This document shows, piece after piece, positions 43,162 to 50,383 of a DNA stretch of 64,000 nucleotides. The stretch's first letter is position 1. Each line of letters starts with the position of its first letter. Under the pieces are notes generated by a model. That model worked only from the letters and a program-made list of their open reading frames with translations, was not told the DNA's origin and did not search any database. Source of the stretch: Halorientalis pallida (GTDB lineage: Archaea > Halobacteriota > Halobacteria > Halobacteriales > Haloarculaceae); contig NZ_RDFA01000002.1 in NCBI RefSeq assembly GCF_004118325.1, positions 1 to 64,000 on the forward strand. The letters run 5' to 3'. The position numbers and the translations under genes are program-made.

Positions 43162-44133
43162 GTGAGTCCGACAGTCGATATCTACTCAGAAACCTCGGGT
43201 GAATTAGTGAACGAAGACACAGGTTTTCTGAGTAACGTCGGTGACAACCTCGAATTCGAGATCGACAACGTTTACATCGCCAAACGGGGTGGTGGAGAGG
43301 ACAGTTACCTGAACGGATCCTATTTCGAATTCGATCTGGATCGTCGTGCGATGCACGAAGACAAGATCACTGCACCTGAGCCGGTACAGGAGGTCGTTCA
43401 GTGGTGTGCTCCGGATATTATTCTCGTAGTCGACGAGGAACCGGTTCTTTCAGTCGAGACGACGTACCACGAACTCACCTACAATAATATCGCCCAGCGC
43501 ATTCCTCGACAAGTAAAGCCAGCAATGGAAGGCGTGCCGAGTGTGATCTTCCAGAAAATCGAATCATACGACACAGACACGGCATATCTCACGTGGTTCG
43601 CTGAAACGTTCCGGAAGGCGAATCAGATCTACGAACCGCCGTGTCTCGCACTCATGTTTACCGAGGAGGACCACGACGATAAGACGACTCGGCTCGCAAG
43701 TCTCTGCAACTGGGCGGTCAACGGTGATCAAAACGGGTCGATGGAGACCGTCTCACAGACGGTCGAAAATATCGCTACGGATTTCGAGCCTGAGTCTATC
43801 CTCAAGACGAAGAACGGGCGACGACGGAGCTGGATTCGGGTCGACGACGATTACGTTACCTCGATACCAGGGCCCAATCCAGATCGGCAAGGATGGCACA
43901 CAAAAGGAACCGGGAATCTCGACCCGTACCCGGGCATGGCGAAGATGTCAGAGGTACTCTTCGCGTACAATGAGGAAGGAGAGAAGATCCGCGATCTTCG
44001 TATATTCTTCCGAAACCTCCCGAGGGACTTCTGGTGGTTCCAAGAGAACGAAGAAGAACTGTATTATCGCTTGATGAAGGAATTCGCAGACGAGATTTAC
44101 TACGCTGATCAGAGCGACCAAATCGACGTATAG
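43162..44133 (+). CDS. Candidate restriction endonuclease, PD-(D/E)XK-like with ETT motif
   Basis: A 323-residue protein, GTG start. Residues 83-101 read APDIILVVDEEPVLSVETT: a Pro-Asp, a further acidic residue and, after a strand, Glu99-Thr-Thr. This is followed by the helix NNIAQRIPRQVKPAM. This layout is that of a PD-(D/E)XK active site in which the Lys is replaced by Thr. The C-terminal half (IRDLRIFFRNLPRDFWWFQE) is aromatic-rich and unassigned. No full-length family is recognised. Position beside two DNA methyltransferases in a mobile element suggests a restriction role. That is inference; other defence nucleases fit too. Confidence 0.5.
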   Translation: MSPTVDIYSETSGELVNEDTGFLSNVGDNLEFEIDNVYIAKRGGGEDSYLNGSYFEFDLDRRAMHEDKITAPEPVQEVVQWCAPDIILVVDEEPVLSVETTYHELTYNNIAQRIPRQVKPAMEGVPSVIFQKIESYDTDTAYLTWFAETFRKANQIYEPPCLALMFTEEDHDDKTTRLASLCNWAVNGDQNGSMETVSQTVENIATDFEPESILKTKNGRRRSWIRVDDDYVTSIPGPNPDRQGWHTKGTGNLDPYPGMAKMSEVLFAYNEEGEKIRDLRIFFRNLPRDFWWFQENEEELYYRLMKEFADEIYYADQSDQIDV

Positions 44134-44218
44134 ACCTCAAACTAGGCGGGGTTCTTCTACAGTCATATAAGCGAGGGGGAAAGAGGTATCTTATTCCTGT
44201 CCCACTATCTCGGGACAC

Positions 44219-44653
44219 ATGATACGTCGAACCCAATCTCTCGCGATCCGTGAGATCAAGATATGGCTTGAAGATCACGGCCACGACGTACTATATACTT
44301 ATCAACCCGGTAGCAGTCGTGGAGGAATTGGCGATCGAGCAAATCTAAATCTAGCTTTCGAACACCTCTATGATCGCACTCCCGATATCGTCGCCATGGA
44401 AGCAGATAGCAATCTCGTCATCGTCGAAGTAGACAAACGGTTTGGTGATGATTTAGAAGAGAAGTTTGAATTATACTACAGGAAGCGCGATGCTCTTCTT
44501 GAACGGCTGAGGCAGGAGCTCAATCGAGAGATCACTGGACTCGTATTCGGGTTCGGAACTTGGAGTACGTCTCGACCAGAAGTTGAGATACAGTATGATC
44601 CGTTCTATCGGTTCTATTTGCGTGAGGAAGATGCAAGAGCAACGCGAGTCTAA
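44219..44653 (+). CDS. Small PD-(D/E)XK-like protein
   Basis: A 144-residue protein. IREIKIWLEDHGHDVLYTYQ is an N-terminal helix-strand; TPDIVAMEADSNLVIVEVDK (residues 54-73) has Pro55? no: Pro55-Asp56, then Glu70-Val-Asp72-Lys73, a PD...ExDK variant of the nuclease active site. LEEKFELYYRKRDALLERLR is the following helix. This resembles nuclease or nuclease-partner domains but could be inactive. It lies between the candidate REase (86 bases) and the first methyltransferase (59 bases), with its own TATA-like site (atcttatt near 44188-44195). Confidence 0.5.
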   Translation: MIRRTQSLAIREIKIWLEDHGHDVLYTYQPGSSRGGIGDRANLNLAFEHLYDRTPDIVAMEADSNLVIVEVDKRFGDDLEEKFELYYRKRDALLERLRQELNREITGLVFGFGTWSTSRPEVEIQYDPFYRFYLREEDARATRV

Positions 44654-44711
44654 CCCCCACATCACAATTTATATTCGATGACGCGGCCATCCTCTCTCGT
44701 AAGGACTTAGT

Positions 44712-45878
44712 ATGGAATTTGAGACTCTCGACGAGAAAGATTGGAGCGAAATAAAGGATAGCAGTAGCAAAGAGCTCACCCACGATATTCACCCATACTT
44801 TGCTAAGTTCTCACCGGAAATCCCTCGTTACCTGATTCGAGAATATACCGACGAAGGAGATGTCGTCCTCGACCCTTTCAGCGGCTCTGGAACTACTCTC
44901 GTCGAGAGCTTGTCCCTGGGGCGCAACGCAATTGGTGTAGACGCGAACCCTCTCGCCTGCTTGATCGCTAAAGTAAAAACAACGAAGCTTCAGGATGGCG
45001 ACCGACGACTGGCACGAGAAGTTATTTCCGACATATCGACAGACGTCAATAGTCTCTACGGTCAGCAGAATCTCATCGGCAAGTCGTTCGAGGAACCTGA
45101 GATACCGGAATTCCATAACCGGGATGACTGGTTCAACAAGAACGTACAGAAAGAGTTAGCGGTAATCAAACGGCGTATCGAGGATGTACAGAACGAACGA
45201 GTCTACGATGCTCTACGTATCGCATTCTCTCGAATTATTGTTGGTGTCTCAAATCAGGACAGTGAATCACGATACACACAGGTAGAGAACGACGTAGATA
45301 ACAAGGAGTGTCTTGAACGGTTCACTGAGCAGGCGAATCGCATTCTGGATAAGCTTCAAACTCTCGAGGCAGAAGTGCCTGGGCCGGTTGAGACCGATAT
45401 CTACAACGAAGACTCACGGGAGATGGACGGCGTCCCGAGTAATTGTGCAGATTTCGTCGTTACGAGCCCCCCGTATCTCAACTCTTGGGACTATGGGCTG
45501 TATCATAAGTTCCGATTCAAATGGCTCGACTTGGACGTCGACACGTTCAATCAGCGTGAGATCGGGCGTCATCTCCGACGCAAGGGCGACAAAGTCAGCA
45601 GGTACAGGGACGATATGTCCGCTGTTCTGGAAAATGTCGCACGGGTTCTCCGTGATGATGGATGTGCGGTTATCGTAAACGCTACGTCTGTCGTTGATGG
45701 CGAACACATCGATACGAACGACATTCTTGTCGAGGAAGCCCAGAAACACGGACTTACGCTAGGGAATTCGGTGAGCAAAGAGGTATACGGACCACACTTC
45801 GGAATGCGGGCAAATAGTGATAAAATGGAAGAAAATCAAAAATTCGAGAAGATGCTCGTGTTTCACGAGGCAGACTGA
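44712..45878 (+). CDS. DNA methyltransferase, SPPY type (M1)
   Basis: A 388-residue SAM-dependent DNA methyltransferase. HDIHPYFAKFSPEIPR (24-39) is a motif X-like lead, DPFSGSGTT (54-62) motif I, VDANP (76-80) motif II and TSPPYLNSWDY (251-261) motif IV. The order X-I-long insert-IV is alpha-like; the Ser-Pro-Pro-Tyr form of motif IV is common in N4-cytosine enzymes but also occurs in adenine enzymes. The insert at 95-240 may hold the target-recognition region. A TATA-like tttatat lies about 40 bases upstream. It converges with M2; the stops are one base apart. Confidence 0.87.
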   Translation: MEFETLDEKDWSEIKDSSSKELTHDIHPYFAKFSPEIPRYLIREYTDEGDVVLDPFSGSGTTLVESLSLGRNAIGVDANPLACLIAKVKTTKLQDGDRRLAREVISDISTDVNSLYGQQNLIGKSFEEPEIPEFHNRDDWFNKNVQKELAVIKRRIEDVQNERVYDALRIAFSRIIVGVSNQDSESRYTQVENDVDNKECLERFTEQANRILDKLQTLEAEVPGPVETDIYNEDSREMDGVPSNCADFVVTSPPYLNSWDYGLYHKFRFKWLDLDVDTFNQREIGRHLRRKGDKVSRYRDDMSAVLENVARVLRDDGCAVIVNATSVVDGEHIDTNDILVEEAQKHGLTLGNSVSKEVYGPHFGMRANSDKMEENQKFEKMLVFHEAD

Positions 45879-45879
45879 G

Positions 45880-47343
45880 TTAGGCCTGTAGAATGAGTAC
45901 TGTTTCGTAGTCGATTTTACCGCCAGTACTCCGACGACCGGTCTGCAGTTGCACCTTCCGATAGTAGTGTTTGAAATTCGTAACAGAATCGAAGCCAACG
46001 CTCTCGGCGATCGAGTTTAGATACTTCGCCGTCGGAATGTACTCGTTCCGAATTTCGTTGTCACCGACAACGATGACACAATAGGCGTCCTCTTTCAGAA
46101 CCCGGTCGAGCGACTCGAATGCTTCTTCCATTCCCGTGAAGTACTGATAGAGAATGAATGCCCGAATTTTATCTTTCCGTTCACCCTTCTGGAATATCTT
46201 CTTGATCTGCTCGTCGATTGGGTCGTATCCCGTCAGACGCAGTTCGTCGTAGTAGTCCTTTGTAACCGCTCGCTCGGTCATTCCGACGTATTCCCGTCTA
46301 TGCTCCTTGTAGGACTCTTGATCGAAGAAATCGAGGAAGATGAGACTTCGTCTGTGGGCCATCGTGTAGTCGATGGCGTTGATGTACGGTGGCGAAGTGA
46401 CTACGAGATCGACCGAGTTCTCTTCAACTGCCTGGGTCCGTGCATCCTCCCCGACTACGTTAGCGAAGAGACCGTCGCCTCCACACTTCTTAGCAAACTC
46501 GACAGCACCTCGTTGATTCTTTTCGACGGTTTTCTCGAATAGATCAACAGTTTCTGGGAGGCCGTCTTCGAATTTGCCGTCGTCTTTTCGGACCTTGATT
46601 TGATTCTCGTCTTGGTACGAGACCGTATCGACGATCGAAGAAAGGTTGATCAGATAGAATTCTTCTAGCAGCTCCCGATCCTGCTCTGAGACCTCGACAG
46701 GTGGATCAAAATTTAGGATATGGCGCTTGATCTTCACTAGATCTGCAATTGCCTGTTCTGGAAACCAGAAATCCCAATTGATCGGGGGATTAAAGTATTC
46801 ATTCTCGTCGGTCAGCTCTTCCTCAGTAGTGTCATTACGAATGTTGGATAGTAGCTTTCGAGTACAGGATTTGAGACGTGCGGGATCCTCCGGGAAGAGC
46901 GGATTGCTCTTCACTTCTGTCATCATCCGGGCTAACGGACTGATATCCGTGCCGTATGAGTCAAGTCCGCACAATCGAGCTTCGACCATCGTCGTCCCAC
47001 AGCCCACAAATGGATCGTAGACTGTGTCTCCTCGATCCAGCTCTGCTAGACGAAACGCCCAGCGTGGTATCTGAGGGACGAATTTGGCGGGATACGTGTG
47101 CATCCCGTGCGTGTAGTCAGTAACTTCCTCCGCGACACTGTCAGCGAACGTTATGCCCTCGATCCTGGATAATTCCTCAGTCGGGAAGTTGTAGACCTCC
47201 AACACTTCGTCAGTGTTGATCTTTTGCTCTGCCTGACTGGATTCTTCCAAGAAACCCTCTAAGCTAGTCTGTTGAGATCCTCCCGAGACAGCGTCTTTGA
47301 GATCGATTGATTTGCTGATATCGTAGTCATCACTTCGTGGCAT
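45880..47343 (-). CDS. DNA methyltransferase, SPPY type (M2)
   Basis: A 487-residue enzyme of the same architecture as M1. HGMHTYPAKFVPQIPR (79-94), motif I DPFVGCGTTMVE (110-121), motif II TDISPLA (132-138) and motif IV TSPPYINAIDY (316-326). The first 70 residues are a polar extension absent from M1. Identity with M1 is confined to the motifs, so the two probably recognise different strands or sites. The ATG follows the stop of a small upstream ORF by one base (TAAAATG), so the two are translated from one mRNA. Confidence 0.87.
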   Translation of the reverse strand: MPRSDDYDISKSIDLKDAVSGGSQQTSLEGFLEESSQAEQKINTDEVLEVYNFPTEELSRIEGITFADSVAEEVTDYTHGMHTYPAKFVPQIPRWAFRLAELDRGDTVYDPFVGCGTTMVEARLCGLDSYGTDISPLARMMTEVKSNPLFPEDPARLKSCTRKLLSNIRNDTTEEELTDENEYFNPPINWDFWFPEQAIADLVKIKRHILNFDPPVEVSEQDRELLEEFYLINLSSIVDTVSYQDENQIKVRKDDGKFEDGLPETVDLFEKTVEKNQRGAVEFAKKCGGDGLFANVVGEDARTQAVEENSVDLVVTSPPYINAIDYTMAHRRSLIFLDFFDQESYKEHRREYVGMTERAVTKDYYDELRLTGYDPIDEQIKKIFQKGERKDKIRAFILYQYFTGMEEAFESLDRVLKEDAYCVIVVGDNEIRNEYIPTAKYLNSIAESVGFDSVTNFKHYYRKVQLQTGRRSTGGKIDYETVLILQA

Positions 47344-47344
47344 T

Positions 47345-47530
47345 TTACGAATCTTCCATCAGCCATCGACCGTTTTTCACCTGCAACATACGATTCTCTA
47401 CGAGATCTTCTCCTTGCATCACGTTGCTTCGTGATCCGTCTTGAACCGTGTAATTACCAGTAGTAATTACCTCGGCGGGAGAGGTCGGCTTAGCATCTGA
47501 AAACAGTTGACTGCGATATGGCCTCTGCAC
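47345..47530 (-). CDS. Small ORF coupled to M2
   Basis: A GTG-started 61-residue frame (MQRPYRSQLFSDAKP..., SNVMQGEDLVENRMLQVKN). Its stop is one base from the M2 ATG. A TATA-like run (ATATATATCTTTATCC on the minus strand, about 47557-47574) lies 27-44 bases upstream. It could be a controller or a leader peptide, but it has no recognisable helix-turn-helix. It may instead be a frameshifted piece of the overlapping ORF upstream. Confidence 0.4.
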   Translation of the reverse strand: MQRPYRSQLFSDAKPTSPAEVITTGNYTVQDGSRSNVMQGEDLVENRMLQVKNGRWLMEDS

Positions 47531-47693
47531 TATATTCGAGAATTGGTGCCCCCGACCGGATAAAGATATATATGCGGTTTAGGAACTCACGAACAGTGAA
47601 CCAGGCGGCGTCGTCGACGTAAGTGGTCTCGCTTCGGTTCTTCCGTATCGAATCATCGTGTGCGGTCGAACTCGTGAAAAAAACGTCTGACAC
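47490..47693 (-). CDS. Hypothetical small ORF in the element
   Basis: A 67-residue frame starting MSDVFFTSSTAHDDSIRKN and ending SQSTVFRC, overlapping the M2-coupled ORF by 41 bases in another frame. The first 43 residues look protein-like (DDAAWFTVREFLNRIYI); the rest crosses the TATA-like run. Possibly a remnant. Low support. Confidence 0.25.
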   Translation of the reverse strand: MSDVFFTSSTAHDDSIRKNRSETTYVDDAAWFTVREFLNRIYIFIRSGAPILEYSAEAISQSTVFRC

Positions 47694-47713
47694 CCATTCC
47701 AGGTCGAAGAGAT

Positions 47714-48505
47714 CTATGTCGCAAGTTCCTCATCCACCACAAATGCGCTCTTGAGTTCACCGTTGAATCGGCGCTGGCTACTTTCGATCCCATCGATTGA
47801 GTTCAGTTTCCTTGTCGGCATATGTTGTGTTTCAGGAGTTGCATCGTGATCTTCTACGAATTGCGTGTACGCCGCATACATCATCTCCTTCGACACCTTC
47901 GCGTCATCGCTACGAACGATTTCGACGTGCTTGCTGATGAACCGGTCAATCGATCCGCCGTTCTTCTGCCACAAGGACTGGCTTTCGCTGGGAGAACGCT
48001 CACCTGTAAAGTACCCCTGCTCTCTGAGGCGCTGGTCACCCTCAATAGCCCAGTTCAGGCTACCAAACAGTTCCTCGGATCTGGTCAACTTCACCGCCAG
48101 GTCGGAATCCTGATCGTCCCGGGGGATCCGCTCGGTGAACATCACAGTGAGCCAGCGGTTCTAAGGGGCCTCGTCCGGCGATTTACGTTCTGTAACTCGG
48201 TTTGCCGAGAAGAAGTGTTTCGCGGTGGGGCGAACTACGTACGCATATCCGGACTTCCGCTCCGTCTTCGTCTGGTTCTCGCTTGCCAGTTACTTAACAA
48301 CGCTCGTGCGTTTAATAAACCGTGAATCGAGATCGTGTCGGATATCGACTGGCTTGCCTACGATCTCGTCGACGTCCAGAAACACCGTTTTACCGGTGTC
48401 AGTCGACGCAAGTAACGACAACATTTTCTCGGATTTAGCGCTACTGGCATCAAGTGCGTGTCCAACGTGCAACCATTGTACCCGCTTGAGGACGTTCAGT
48501 TCAAC
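47714..48505 (-). pseudogene. Phage/plasmid primase-helicase (D5-like) remnants
   Basis: Two pieces on the minus strand. The upstream piece (48505-48290) reads LNVLKRVQWLHVGHALDASS and LLASTDTGKTVFLDVDEIVG. This matches the helicase Walker A region of D5-type primases, but the GxxxxGKS loop has decayed to ASTDTGKT. The downstream piece (48145-47714, 143 residues) reads LTRSEELFGSLNWAIEGDQR, REQGYFTGERSPSESQSLWQ and MYAAYTQFVEDHDATPETQH, the C-terminal helical part of the same family. The middle is missing or scrambled. This marks the element as a former plasmid or virus. Confidence 0.7.
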
Positions 48506-48825
48506 TCATCCTGCAATTCAGCAACGGCAGCAACCTAAATACGGAATATATCAAAATATTTACCTTTCGATCGGTGGGAAAGTAGCGATCAACACACGTC
48601 GATACCCCAACGGTTGGATTGACATGGTTCGACCCGGGGAATAGTCCCACGCTTCACGTCCACTCGACTCCAGGGTTACACCATACTGGCCCGCGTCGAA
48701 TCTCGTGAAACGCAAGCAAGTGCGAGGTCGAGTGCTGTGACGGGTTCAAATTTCCCGGCGATTTCCCGTCGAAACCGGGTGAATCGCAACGCTGTGCGGT
48801 GATTGTGGTTCGACCCGCAACAAGG
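48506..48825. other. Non-coding right end of the element
   Basis: No gene is seen. AT-rich sequence (atacggaatatatcaaaata near 48540) is followed by short direct motifs: tggttcgacccg occurs at 48624-48635 and again at 48806-48817, close to attR. These could be recombinase arm sites. Confidence 0.35.
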
Positions 48826-48846
48826 ATGCCGCCTCCCGGATTTGAA
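48826..48846. repeat. attR: 21-bp repeat within tRNA-Phe
   Basis: Identical to 41921-41941. It overlaps the 3' end of the intact tRNA-Phe gene. Confidence 0.9.
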
Positions 48847-48900
48847 CCGGGGACAGCCCGATCTTCAGTCGAGTGCTCTCCCAGTCTGAGCTAAGGCGGC
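48827..48900 (-). tRNA. tRNA-Phe (GAA)
   Basis: On the minus strand the acceptor GCCGCCT pairs with AGGCGGC, discriminator A. The anticodon arm CTCGA-CTGAAGA-TCGGG gives GAA; the T arm is CCCGG-TTCAAAT-CCGGG. 74 nt, CCA not encoded. It is the integration target of the adjacent element and has been rebuilt intact. Confidence 0.96.
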
Positions 48901-49093
48901 GCGCCGTCGTGCGCATCCCGACAGTTGAGGGTGGTAGAAAAAAGGATTTCGAAAGCCCGGTCAGACGAGAGCGGGCGTGGCTGGTCCGCCGCTGGCCCCC
49001 AGAACCGTCGTCTGTCCCGGAGCGGGACTGAACAGCCAGCGGCGTCGGTCCGAGCGAAGAACCTTTGTTGGTGGACGAGACAGTGCCGGTGTC

Positions 49094-49537
49094 ATGAGGG
49101 ATCGGCGGGACTCCCGGGGGGGAGATGGAGAGCGCTCGATCAGGAACGCAAAGCGCAACAAGCGATCCGTGGAGGGTCGGGGTATCCGCCGCGTGCAGGA
49201 CGCCGACGCCGGCGTCGGCCCGAGCGCGAACGCGAGACCGGCGGACGGCCCCGGCGGCGACGACCGGACCGAACGCGCCATGCGCGACGTGCGCTGGCAT
49301 CTCGACGTGGTCGAAGAGCAGGAACCGGAGCAACAGGACCACCGCATCCGCGAAGCGCGGAGCATCTCGCGGGACCTCTCGACCGGCACGCCGTCGAAGG
49401 CCACCGCGCGCAACCGCACCCAGCAGGTCGACGACCTGCTCCAGCACGCCGACAGCACCGGCGACCCCGAGGCCGACTCCCACGTCGACACCGCCCGGCA
49501 GATGGTGCGTGACCTCCTCTGGTGGATCAAGCCCTGA
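49094..49537 (+). CDS. Haloarchaeal hypothetical protein
   Basis: A 148-residue polar protein. The Arg/Gly-rich N-terminus is probably disordered; helices follow from TERAMRDVRWHLDVVEEQEP to DTARQMVRDLLWWIKP. The start MRDRRDSRGG is chosen because the frame upstream is not protein-like. No domain recognised. It lies between tRNA-Phe and the tRNA-Val duplication. Confidence 0.5.
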   Translation: MRDRRDSRGGDGERSIRNAKRNKRSVEGRGIRRVQDADAGVGPSANARPADGPGGDDRTERAMRDVRWHLDVVEEQEPEQQDHRIREARSISRDLSTGTPSKATARNRTQQVDDLLQHADSTGDPEADSHVDTARQMVRDLLWWIKP

Positions 49538-49556
49538 TCGGGCGGACGGATTCGAC

Positions 49557-49587
49557 GAGACAGTGGGTTCGGGCGGATTCGAACCAC
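49557..49587. repeat. Truncated tRNA-Val 3' end (31-bp perfect repeat)
   Basis: The sequence from gagacagtgggttcgggcgg to gaaccac is identical to 49666-49696, which spans the T arm, acceptor 3' strand and eight bases beyond the 3' end of tRNA-Val. The copies are 109 bp apart with no gene between, so an element has collapsed to its ends or a target has been duplicated. Confidence 0.85.
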
Positions 49588-49672
49588 GAAACTTCGCTCC
49601 GCTCGTCCTCTGGGCCGCGAATCCGCCGAACTCTTTCCGCGACGCTCACGAGTCGTTCGCGCCGCGAGACAG

Positions 49673-49746
49673 TGGGTTCGGGCGGATTCGAACCACCGAT
49701 CTCGGCCTTGTAAAGGCCGCGTCATAACCGACTAGACCACGAACCC
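49673..49746 (-). tRNA. tRNA-Val (TAC)
   Basis: On the minus strand the acceptor GGGTTCG pairs with CGAACCC, discriminator A. The anticodon arm CGGCC-TTTACAA-GGCCG gives TAC. The T arm carries GTTCGAAT. 74 nt, no intron, CCA not encoded. Confidence 0.95.
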
Positions 49747-49770
49747 GTACTCGGTCCAAATCCACCCCGA

Positions 49771-49780
49771 AGAATAACGC
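49771..49780 (-). promoter_or_regulatory. TATA element of tRNA-Val
   Basis: GCGTTATTCT on the minus strand is centred about 29 bases ahead of the tRNA 5' end at 49746. Confidence 0.5.
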
Positions 49781-49830
49781 TTACTTTCTGGGTCGACAGC
49801 CTTACGCCACCGACTGCCCACCTCTCGACC

Positions 49831-50334
49831 ATGCCGTCCCGGACCGTCAACGCGATTACGGCAGGGCTGCTCCTGATCCTCGCCGTCGCCCTCGTCGTCC
49901 AATCGGGCGTCCTCGCGCCACCGTTGGAACCGAGCGACTACGAGAACGCGACCGTCACCGTCCGGGAGGACAACGGCACGACGCTCGCCACCGTCGACGT
50001 GCGCGTCGCCGACACCGACCGCAAGCGCTACGTCGGCCTCAGCGAGACCGCCAGCCTCGACTCCGGAGAAGGGATGCTGTTCGTCCACGAGAACGTCGAC
50101 ACGTACCCCTACGTCATGCGGAATATGTCGTTCCCGCTGGACATCCTCTTCGTCGCACCCGACGGCACGATCACGGCCATCCACCACGCCCCCATCGAAC
50201 CCGGCGAGCGCGGCGACGACCTCACCCGCTACGAGGGCCGCGGAAAGTACGTCCTCGAAGTCCCGCGGGGCTACACGAACGCGACCGGGATCGACGAGGG
50301 CGACACCGTCGTGATTCCCGACGGGGTGAGCTGA
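49831..50334 (+). CDS. DUF192 protein, membrane-anchored
   Basis: A 167-residue protein. An N-terminal transmembrane/signal segment (VNAITAGLLLILAVALVVQS) precedes a DUF192 domain: RKRYVGLSETASLDSGEGML, MRNMSFPLDILFVAPDGTI and GKYVLEVPRGYTNATGIDEG. The domain is extracytoplasmic. DUF192 proteins are small beta-barrels of unknown function. A paralog follows 49 bases downstream. Confidence 0.88.
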   Translation: MPSRTVNAITAGLLLILAVALVVQSGVLAPPLEPSDYENATVTVREDNGTTLATVDVRVADTDRKRYVGLSETASLDSGEGMLFVHENVDTYPYVMRNMSFPLDILFVAPDGTITAIHHAPIEPGERGDDLTRYEGRGKYVLEVPRGYTNATGIDEGDTVVIPDGVS

Positions 50335-50352
50335 TCTCGCACCGACCGCACG

Positions 50353-50359
50353 CTTTATT
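50353..50359 (+). promoter_or_regulatory. TATA element that decides the start of the second DUF192 gene
   Basis: CTTTATT is centred 28 bases ahead of the GTG at 50384. It is too close to the earlier in-frame GTG (50369) for that to be the start. Confidence 0.5.
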
Positions 50360-50383
50360 CCGGCGCACGTGGACATTCTCGGC

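Larger units (their letters stand above)
41921..48846. mobile_element. Integrated element at tRNA-Phe with restriction-modification-like cargo
   Basis: A perfect 21-bp direct repeat (41921-41941 and 48826-48846) bounds 6905 bp. The right copy is the 3' end of an intact tRNA-Phe, the left copy is a truncated duplicate. Inside, in order: broken tyrosine integrase next to the left att, two candidate nucleases, two convergent DNA methyltransferases, small minus-strand ORFs and primase-helicase remnants. Base composition is visibly more AT-rich than the flanks and codon choice differs. The pattern is that of SSV/haloarchaeal plasmid-type integration into a tRNA, now immobile because the integrase is disrupted. 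Confidence 0.88.

Noticed and set aside
48225-48644. 139-codon plus-strand frame at the right end of the element
   Set aside because: Antisense to the primase remnant and continuing into non-coding sequence; no start context.
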